DNA of 6,834 nucleotides, taken from an uncultured Aquimonas sp. GTDB lineage: Bacteria > Pseudomonadota > Gammaproteobacteria > Xanthomonadales > Xanthomonadaceae. The notes under the pieces are model-generated. The model made no database searches, was not told where the DNA came from, and saw nothing but the letters and a program-made list of their open reading frames with translations. The translations under genes and the position numbers were made by a program. This document shows, piece by piece, positions 1-6,080 of this stretch (position 1 is its first letter; each line of letters begins with the position of its first letter). The stretch covers positions 1 through 6,834 of the forward strand of contig CAMLOR010000183.1 in NCBI GenBank assembly GCA_946481615.1, read 5' to 3'.

Positions 1-1691
<1,691 letters not shown>

Positions 1692-1698
1692 GGCACAT

Positions 1699-1820
1699 CG
1701 AACACCATCCCCACCCCGGCCCTCCCCTTGAAGGGAAGGGCGAAGAGCCCGCTCCGTTGCAGGATGCGGAGGCGTGAAGCCCTCTCCTTCAAGGAGAGGG
1801 TTGGGTGAGGATGGTGTTCG
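1699..1820. repeat. Inverted pair of REP-like palindromes (BIME-like module, family A)
   Basis: Two arms of about 41 bases face each other, at 1699-1740 and 1780-1820. The outermost 12 bases are perfect inverted copies (CGAACACCATCC at 1699-1710 and its complement at 1809-1820). Read in the same direction the arms agree at about 35 of 42 aligned positions. Each arm ends inward in its own palindrome: 1720-1740 (10-bp stem with one C-A mismatch) and 1780-1800 (CCCTCTCCTT, one central base, AAGGAGAGGG, perfect stem). The 39-base centre (1741-1779) is not clearly repeated. This is the form of paired intergenic REP elements. It follows clpB directly and could act as a processing or termination structure, but no T-tract follows either hairpin. 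The right arm runs into the predicted start of the DUF4166 gene. Confidence 0.85.
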
Positions 1821-2316
1821 CCCCGCGCAGCCTCTCTTCGAGCGATTGACCGATCTTTCGCAGGTTCCGCCCGAAGTCCGCACCTTCCACCACCGCGCCG
1901 GCCGCTTCCACGGCCGCACGGTCGTCACCACCCACCGCTTCGCCGGGTGGTTCGGCTTGCCATCGCGCAGCGGCGAGTTCGATATCGCGGTGGATGTCTG
2001 GCGCGATGGCGACGGCGAAATCTGGACGCGACATTTCCCGCCGCAGCCGATGCAATCGCGGCTGCGCGCGCAAGGCGACACGCTGTTCGAGCGGCTCGGC
2101 TTCGCCACCTTGCGTTTCCGCATGCGGGCAAGCCGCGAGGCGCTGGAATGGGATTGCATCGGCATCCGCCTGCTCGGCATCCCGCTGCCGCCGCGCTGGT
2201 TCCGCGTGATCGCGCGCGAATCGGCCGAGGCCGGGCGCTATCGCTTCACGGCGGGAGCGTCGCTGCCGGGATTCGGCGAACTGGTGCGCTACGAGGGCTG
2301 GCTCGATGTCCGCTGA
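1774..2316 (+). CDS. DUF4166 domain-containing protein
   Basis: A 180-residue protein (from GTG 1774) of unknown function that resembles DUF4166. In that family similar domains stand alone or are fused to the C-terminus of saccharopine-dehydrogenase-like NAD(P)-binding proteins. Visible family-like features, numbered from GTG 1774: an N-terminal LFERL followed by VPPEVRTFHH (residues 31-40); a central EIWTRHF (82-88); FERLGFATLRFRM (105-117); and a C-terminal GFGELVRYEGWL (166-177). No signal peptide or membrane segment is evident, so it is probably cytosolic. The start is uncertain. GTG 1774 has only a poorly placed AGGA (1761-1764) or a too-close GGAGG. TTG 1801 has AAGGAG at 1791-1796 with 4-base spacing, but that motif lies inside the REP palindrome. 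The conserved region begins near residue 20, so the first 15 or so residues are repeat-derived whichever start is used. It overlaps the next gene by 11 bases, suggesting co-expression. Confidence 0.85.
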   Translation: MKPSPSRRGLGEDGVRPAQPLFERLTDLSQVPPEVRTFHHRAGRFHGRTVVTTHRFAGWFGLPSRSGEFDIAVDVWRDGDGEIWTRHFPPQPMQSRLRAQGDTLFERLGFATLRFRMRASREALEWDCIGIRLLGIPLPPRWFRVIARESAEAGRYRFTAGASLPGFGELVRYEGWLDVR

Positions 2317-2791
2317 TCCCCGTCATTCCCGCGAAGGCGGGAATCCAGTGATTTCTGCCGCACCAGGAGCAACGTCACTGGGTCCCCGCCTGCGCGGGGA
2401 CGACATCGTGGTGTTCGATGGCGTGTGCCATCTGTGCAGCGGCTGGGTGCAGTTCCTGCTGCGGCACGACAAGGCGCGCCGCTATTCGTTCGCGTCGATG
2501 CAGGGCAGCATGGGCCAGCGACTGTTGCGCGATCACGGCATCGACCCGGATGATCCTTCGAGTTTCCTGCTCCTGCGCGACGGCCGCGCCGAAACCGACA
2601 GCGGTGCGGTGATCAGCGTCGTGACCGGGCTCGGAGGCGCGTGGCGGCTCGCGGGTGTGCTGCGTCTGGTGCCCGCGGCGCTGCGCGATCCGGCGTACCG
2701 CTGGATCGCGCGGCATCGCTACCGGCTGCTCGGCAAGCGCTCGACGTGCTACCTGCCGGCACCGGCGGATGCGGAGCGTTTCCTCGACTGA
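2306..2791 (+). CDS. DCC family (DUF393) thiol-disulfide oxidoreductase-like protein
   Basis: The core is a DUF393/DCC protein, a small family predicted to be thioredoxin-like and named for its D-x-x-C-x-x-C motif. Here the motif is DGVCHLC (D38, C41, C44), followed by SGWVQFLLRHD, a family-typical middle segment, and a C-terminal RYRLLGKRSTCYLP. Redox activity is inferred from the CxxC motif; substrates are unknown. ATG 2306 overlaps the preceding stop by 11 bases and has GAGGG at 2293-2297 with 8-base spacing, so translational coupling is plausible. From that start, residues 6-33 are encoded entirely by a REP pair (RHSREGGNPV through PRLRGDD). DUF393 proteins normally begin almost directly at the VVFDGVC strand, so GTG 2408 (GGGGA at 2396-2400, 7-base spacing) is a serious alternative giving about 127 residues; GTG 2348 is a third. 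The gene converges on the antiporter gene. Confidence 0.88.
   Translation: MSADPRHSREGGNPVISAAPGATSLGPRLRGDDIVVFDGVCHLCSGWVQFLLRHDKARRYSFASMQGSMGQRLLRDHGIDPDDPSSFLLLRDGRAETDSGAVISVVTGLGGAWRLAGVLRLVPAALRDPAYRWIARHRYRLLGKRSTCYLPAPADAERFLD
2322..2404. repeat. REP pair, family B copy 1, inside the 5' end of the DCC gene
   Basis: Left arm 2322-2350 and right arm 2376-2404 (29 bases each) are inverted relatives, identical at 24 of 29 positions, with a 25-base spacer. Each arm contains a perfect 8-bp-stem palindrome with a 4-base loop: ATTCCCGC-GAAG-GCGGGAAT at 2325-2344 and GTCCCCGC-CTGC-GCGGGGAC at 2382-2401. Arms end in CCAGTG on the left and begin with CACTGG on the right. The left arm is the ATTCCC type and the right arm the GTCCCC type, the same asymmetric pairing as at 5328-5408. 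It is open in the DCC frame, so it may be translated. Confidence 0.9.
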
Positions 2792-2876
2792 AACGTCACT
2801 CCTCGACGATCACGCGTGCTTCGTCGGCGCGAATGAACGGCAGAGATGGCGGTTGGCGACGTTCGCTTCGAGAGAG

Positions 2877-4538
2877 CTATCCACCGTTCGCCGCAGACGG
2901 TGTACCCGCCGTCCTGCCGATCCCGCGGAAGGGCGGCGTGGCCATCACCATCTCCGCCATGCTGTAGGCCAGCTCGCGCTCCGCCATCACGGCGCCGTCC
3001 GCGCCATGTTGCAGCAGATGCGTGACTTCGGCGTCGCCGTGGGCGCGCGCGAAGATGCCAAGCGAGGGCTGCAGCGCGCGCAGCTTCGCCACCGATTCGC
3101 CGGCAGCGAGCGCATCGGGGATCGCGAGGATGGCGATCGCGGCGCGGTCGGCGCGCGCCAGTTCGAGCACGCGGTCGCTGGCGGCGTGGCCGCGCAGCGC
3201 GGGCAGGCCGTCGGCACGCGCGTTGCGCACGTGGTCGGGATCGTCGTCGACGGCGAGCACGGGCACGCCGCGCGCCACCAGCAGCGTCGCCAGCTGCCGG
3301 CCGACGCGGCCGTAACCGATCAGCAGCACGTGGCCGCTGCCTTCGTAAGGCGCGATTTCGGGTTCGTCCTCGCGGCGCGCGGCCGTGCGCCGGTCGAGCG
3401 CGACGAACAGCAGCGGATTGATCACGATCGAGATCAGCGCGCCGGCGAGCACGAGATCGTGCCCCACCTTCGGCAGCACGCCCAGCGCCAGGCCCAGCCC
3501 GGCCAGGATGAAGGAGAACTCGCCGATCTGCGCCAGGCTCGCCGCGATGGTGAGCGCGGTGACGTTCTCGTGGCGGAAGGCGCGCACGATGGCCCACGCC
3601 GCCAGCGATTTGCCCAGCACGATGATCGCGCATGTCGCCAGTACCGCGAGCGGCTGGCGCAGCACGATGGCCGGGTCGAATAGCATGCCGACCGAGACGA
3701 AGAACAGCACGGCGAAGGCGTCGCGCAGCGGCAGGGAGTCGTTCGCGGCGGCGTGGCTGAGTTTCGATTCGTTGAGCAGCATGCCGGCGAAGAAGGCGCC
3801 GAGCGCGAACGACACGCCGAACAGCACCGCGGCGCCGAAGGCCACGCCCAATGCGATCGCCAGCACCGACAGCGTGAACAGCTCGCGCGATCCGGTGGCG
3901 GCGCTCAGTTCCAGCAGCCAGGGAATGACGCGCTTGCCGACGAGCAGCATCAGCGCGACGAAGGCCGCGACCTTGGCGAGCGTCATCACGACCGCGAGCA
4001 GCGGCGACCCCTCGCCATCGCCGGCCACGGCGGGAATCAGCACCAGCGCCAGCACCATCGCGAGGTCTTCGACGATCAACCAGCCCACCGCGATGCGGCC
4101 GCGCGCGGATTCGACCAGGTTGCGCTCCTCCATCGCGCGCAGCAACACGACCGTGCTCGCCACCGAAAGCGCAAGACCGAACATCAGGCCCGCGCCATGG
4201 CTCCAGCCCAGCGCGCGCCCGAGCAGCCAGCCCATCGCGGTGGCGACGCCGATCTGCACCACCGCGCCCGGCACGGCGATGCGCTTGACGGCGAGCAGAT
4301 CGCGCAGCGAGAAGTGAAGGCCGACGCCGAACATCAGCAGGATCACGCCGATCTCGGCCAGCTGCGGCGCCAGCGTCTGGTCCGCGACGTAGCCCGGCGT
4401 GAACGGGCCCACCACGACGCCCGCCAGCAGATAGCCCACGAGCGGCGACAGGCGCAGGCGATGCGCGAGCGCGCCGAAGGCGAAGGCGAGCACGAAGCCC
4501 GCCACCAGCATGGCGATCAGCGAGGTGTGATGGGGCAT
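2877..4538 (-). CDS. ybaL: YbaL-type CPA2 cation:proton antiporter with TrkA-N domain
   Basis: A 553-residue inner-membrane protein, close to the 558 residues of E. coli YbaL and near-collinear with it. The N-terminal part (about 5-385) has roughly 12-13 hydrophobic segments of the Kef/CPA2 exchanger fold. It includes SPLVGYLLAGVVVGPFTPG (31-49), GVILLMFGVGLHFSLRDL (64-81), SVASTVVLLRA (125-135), the acidic motif IVEDL in the ion-path helix (E157, D158), and SFALGAFFAGMLLNES (243-258). The C-terminal part (about 402-530) is a Rossmann TrkA-N/RCK domain with GYGRVG (408-413) and acidic D431 after the second strand, fitting NAD(H)-type nucleotide control. The family is thought to move K+ or Na+ against H+; the ion here is not known. 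ATG at 4538 lacks a clear SD, and a TAAACT motif lies 6 bases upstream. The TAG stop is followed by 26 more sense codons before a TGA. It is probably last in a minus-strand group. Confidence 0.95.
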   Translation of the reverse strand: MPHHTSLIAMLVAGFVLAFAFGALAHRLRLSPLVGYLLAGVVVGPFTPGYVADQTLAPQLAEIGVILLMFGVGLHFSLRDLLAVKRIAVPGAVVQIGVATAMGWLLGRALGWSHGAGLMFGLALSVASTVVLLRAMEERNLVESARGRIAVGWLIVEDLAMVLALVLIPAVAGDGEGSPLLAVVMTLAKVAAFVALMLLVGKRVIPWLLELSAATGSRELFTLSVLAIALGVAFGAAVLFGVSFALGAFFAGMLLNESKLSHAAANDSLPLRDAFAVLFFVSVGMLFDPAIVLRQPLAVLATCAIIVLGKSLAAWAIVRAFRHENVTALTIAASLAQIGEFSFILAGLGLALGVLPKVGHDLVLAGALISIVINPLLFVALDRRTAARREDEPEIAPYEGSGHVLLIGYGRVGRQLATLLVARGVPVLAVDDDPDHVRNARADGLPALRGHAASDRVLELARADRAAIAILAIPDALAAGESVAKLRALQPSLGIFARAHGDAEVTHLLQHGADGAVMAERELAYSMAEMVMATPPFRGIGRTAGTPSAANGG

Positions 4539-4544
4539 GGCCCG

Positions 4545-4550
4545 AGTTTA
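4545..4550 (-). promoter_or_regulatory. Candidate -10 box for the antiporter gene, leaderless geometry
   Basis: On the minus strand TAAACT ends six bases before the ATG at 4538, which would put the transcription start at or next to the A of the ATG. Four of six positions match TATAAT. A weak -35 candidate (TTCAGC, 4568-4573) lies 17 bases upstream. No Shine-Dalgarno sequence is visible in front of this ATG. Based on motif and spacing only. Confidence 0.3.
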
Positions 4551-4564
4551 GCGGGCGGCGATGC

Positions 4565-4607
4565 CGCGCTGAACCCGGAATCCGCGCTGGCGATGGGGCT
4601 CAGCGCG
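4565..4607. other. GC-rich inverted repeats between response regulator and antiporter genes
   Basis: CAGCGCG at 4601-4607 is the exact complement of CGCGCTG at 4583-4589 (7-bp stem, 11-base loop). With one more base it also complements CGCGCTGA at 4565-4572 (8-bp stem, larger loop). The two upstream copies would compete for the same partner. The structure sits just past the response regulator stop on the minus strand and could attenuate or protect the message, but no U-tract follows, so it is not a canonical intrinsic terminator. Confidence 0.3.
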
Positions 4608-4618
4608 ATGAGTGGCTG

Positions 4619-5260
4619 TTAGGGTTCGCGATACGTTCCCGCCGGCGCGGCGAAGCTCGGGATGCTGTCCTGCAGCGAAACCGACGCGGGTGCGGTCTTC
4701 GCCGCTTCCAGGTCGCGCGGATCGGGCATGGCGATGTCGGGCACGGAGGCGTCGTCGGCGGCCGAAGACAGCGGCGCGGGCGCGTTGGCATCGTGCTGCG
4801 GCAGGCGGCCGGATTCGACCAGTTTATGGATGCGCGTGAAGACTTCGCCGCGGCCGAAGGGCTTCTTCATGAAATCGTCGGCGCCGATGCGTTGCGCGTA
4901 GAACTGCTCGGTGGCCTGCATGTTGCCGCTGATCATGATGATCGGCGTCTTCTGCGTGACCGGATCGCGCCGCAGCATGCGCAGCGCGGCGAAGCCGTTG
5001 ATGCCGGGCAGCACGATGTCGAGGAAGATGAGGTCGGGCTTCTCGTTGCGCGCGATCTCCACGCCGCTTTCGCCGTCGCTGGCCTTGAGCACGTCGTAGC
5101 CGTTCTGCCGCAGCATCTTGTTGAGCACCGCGACGATGGTGGGGGAATCGTCGATCACCAGCACGCGCATGCCCTGCCGCGCGCTGACGCGCGGGCCGCG
5201 GCGGCGATCGTCGCCGTCCTCGCCGCCGCCGAAGAGCCGCTTGATGAATTCGAAAGCCAT
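4619..5260 (-). CDS. CheY-type response regulator with N- and C-terminal extensions
   Basis: A 213-residue protein with a single receiver (REC) domain at about 31-153. Key residues are intact: acidic pocket D37-D38 (VIDDSP), phosphoacceptor D81 (LIFLDIVLPG), switch S111 (MISGN) and K133 followed by P134 (KKPFG). It should therefore be phosphorylatable by a histidine kinase. There is no DNA-binding or enzymatic output domain. REC resembles the PilH/PilG/CheY class that acts by protein contact, but the partner kinase is not in the window, so no symbol is given. The first 30 residues (MAFEFIKRLFGGG, then acidic/basic) look like a short amphipathic helix that could bind membrane or protein. The last 60 residues are rich in Ala, Pro, Ser and Asp and look disordered. 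ATG 5260 is chosen because GGGGGAG lies 8 bases upstream; the open frame upstream to 5509 only reads through a REP pair and the end of yceH in another frame. Confidence 0.93.
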   Translation of the reverse strand: MAFEFIKRLFGGGEDGDDRRRGPRVSARQGMRVLVIDDSPTIVAVLNKMLRQNGYDVLKASDGESGVEIARNEKPDLIFLDIVLPGINGFAALRMLRRDPVTQKTPIIMISGNMQATEQFYAQRIGADDFMKKPFGRGEVFTRIHKLVESGRLPQHDANAPAPLSSAADDASVPDIAMPDPRDLEAAKTAPASVSLQDSIPSFAAPAGTYREP

Positions 5261-5268
5261 GCGTACTG

Positions 5269-5299
5269 CTCCCCCGACGAGACGCGGGAAGTGTCGGGG
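5269..5299 (-). promoter_or_regulatory. SD of the response regulator gene partly inside a hairpin
   Basis: On the minus strand the ribosome binding site GGGGGAG (5269-5275) ends 8 bases before ATG 5260 and decides that start. The bases GTCGGGG (5272-5278) overlapping it are exactly complementary to CCCCGAC (5293-5299), with a 14-base loop. A hairpin would cover part of the SD in the mRNA. This is seen in sequence; any regulatory role is inferred. Confidence 0.4.
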
Positions 5300-5327
5300 A
5301 TGCGGCGCCGGTGTGCAAATCGGGGCC

Positions 5328-5408
5328 GTCATTCCCGCGCAGGCGGGAATCCAGTGTCGTTCGCGAGGCGTCAGGAAGTCACTGGGTCGCCGCCTTCGCG
5401 GGGACGAC
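5328..5408. repeat. REP pair, family B copy 2, between yceH and the response regulator gene
   Basis: Same architecture and same plus-strand orientation as the module at 2322-2404. Left arm 5328-5356 contains ATTCCCGC-GCAG-GCGGGAAT (5331-5350). Right arm 5380-5408 contains GTCGCCGC-CTTC-GCGGGGAC (5386-5405; one G-G mismatch in the 8-bp stem). The arms are inverted relatives at 23 of 29 positions, with a 23-base spacer unrelated to that of copy 1. It lies 9 bases past the yceH stop, so it would form the 3' end of that transcript, or an internal hairpin if yceH and the response regulator are co-transcribed. Confidence 0.9.
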
Positions 5409-5417
5409 CGCTTTCCG

Positions 5418-6032
5418 TCAATCGCGGGAACGAAGGAGCGCTTCCTCGAGTTCGGCCACCCGCGCTTCGAGCGCTTCCACGCGTGCCTCCAGCGACTCCC
5501 GCGCCGCACTGCGCTCGGGTGCGGCAGCCGCGAGCACCGCCACGTCCACCGGCCCGCACAGCAGATGCATCCAGCGCTCCTCGCGCTGCCCCGGCGCCTT
5601 CGGCAGGCGCACCACCAGTTCGCGTTCGATCAGCCGCTCCAGCGCATGGCGCGCATCGTCGGCTTCGGCGAACTTCGCCAGGCGCTCGGTGCGCGTCTGC
5701 AGCTCCGCCAGCGTCTGCGGCCCGCGCAGCAGCAGCACGGCGAGCAGCGCCTGCTGCTGCGCCGTCACGCCATACACCTTGTCGAAGCGATGCTCGTAGC
5801 GTTGCGCGCGCGCGCCGTGCACGCTGCGCACCAGGCCGCGCGGTTCGAGCTGGCGCAGGGCATGGCCGACTTCGCCGGGCGTGAGTTCCATCACCGGCTC
5901 GCGCGCGGTCTTCTGGTTGCCGGCCACCACGATGGCGTTCTCGGTGAGCGGATACTGCTCGGGCGTGGCGGCTTCCTTCTCGATCAGGCAGCCCAGGATG
6001 CGGGCCTCGATCGCGTTCAGCGGGTCGGTCAT
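5418..6032 (-). CDS. yceH: YceH-like DUF480 (UPF0502) winged-helix protein
   Basis: A 204-residue cytosolic protein of the DUF480/YceH family, whose E. coli member has 215 residues; exact function unknown. The family fold is a pair of winged-helix domains, hinting at nucleic-acid binding. Family signatures visible: the N-terminal EARILGCLIEKEAATPEQYP (9-28) and NQKTAREPVM (39-48) in the first winged helix; LLLRGPQTLAELQTRTERL (100-118) in the second; VVRLPKAPGQREERWMHL (140-157). The C-terminal 25 residues (about 177-201) form a Leu/Glu/Ala heptad-like coiled coil, also present in E. coli. ATG 6032 is supported by GGAG (6039-6042) at 6-base spacing and by alignment of the second residue block with the family; the open frame further upstream is only the antisense of the ABC-F gene. 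It is divergent from that gene across about 36-48 bases. Confidence 0.95.
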   Translation of the reverse strand: MTDPLNAIEARILGCLIEKEAATPEQYPLTENAIVVAGNQKTAREPVMELTPGEVGHALRQLEPRGLVRSVHGARAQRYEHRFDKVYGVTAQQQALLAVLLLRGPQTLAELQTRTERLAKFAEADDARHALERLIERELVVRLPKAPGQREERWMHLLCGPVDVAVLAAAAPERSAARESLEARVEALEARVAELEEALLRSRD

Positions 6033-6064
6033 GGGGTTCTCCGTGCGAGGGCGGGATTTTCCCC

Positions 6065-6070
6065 TAAAAT
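6065..6070 (+). promoter_or_regulatory. Candidate -10 box for the yheS-type gene, near-leaderless
   Basis: TAAAAT matches TATAAT at five of six positions in an otherwise very GC-rich gap. It lies 10 bases before ATG 6081, so initiation about 7 bases downstream would leave only a few untranslated bases. No clear -35 is seen, and no Shine-Dalgarno precedes either ATG. The ATG at 6069 overlaps this motif and could not be on a transcript made from it, which favours 6081 as the start. Confidence 0.4.
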
Positions 6071-6080
6071 GCGCGGCCCC

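Noticed and set aside
1720..1800. Intrinsic terminator of clpB
   Set aside because: The hairpins are strong but no T-tract follows either, so intrinsic termination is not supported; other terminating or RNA-processing roles remain possible.
1699..1820. Insertion sequence or MITE with 12-bp terminal inverted repeats
   Set aside because: No flanking target duplication is apparent and similarity continues through the whole arms with central palindromes, which fits a REP pair better than a transposon end.
2322..2404. Possible CRISPR repeat-spacer unit (similar arms with a 25-base spacer, a second copy at 5328)
   Set aside because: The arms are inverted rather than direct repeats, there are only two per site, sites are 3 kb apart, and no cas genes or leader are present. 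REP pairing explains it.
2792..2876. Terminator between the convergent DCC and antiporter genes
   Set aside because: Only a weak AACGTC/GACGTT pairing over a long loop is visible, with no T-tract on either strand.
3385..4622. Long plus-strand open frames of about 290-310 codons opposite the antiporter gene
   Set aside because: High-GC coding DNA leaves antisense frames open. These are low-complexity, rich in Ser/Ala/Arg or His/Arg/Gln, with no recognisable domain.
5261..5509. Upstream extension of the response regulator frame
   Set aside because: It translates the REP pair (SFPRRRESS/REGG-like residues in various frames) and the end of yceH out of frame. ATG 5260 has the clear SD.
4793..5884. 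363-codon plus-strand open frame spanning the response regulator and yceH
   Set aside because: It crosses two well-supported minus-strand genes and an intergenic repeat, and has an Ala/Arg/Pro-rich nonsense-like composition.
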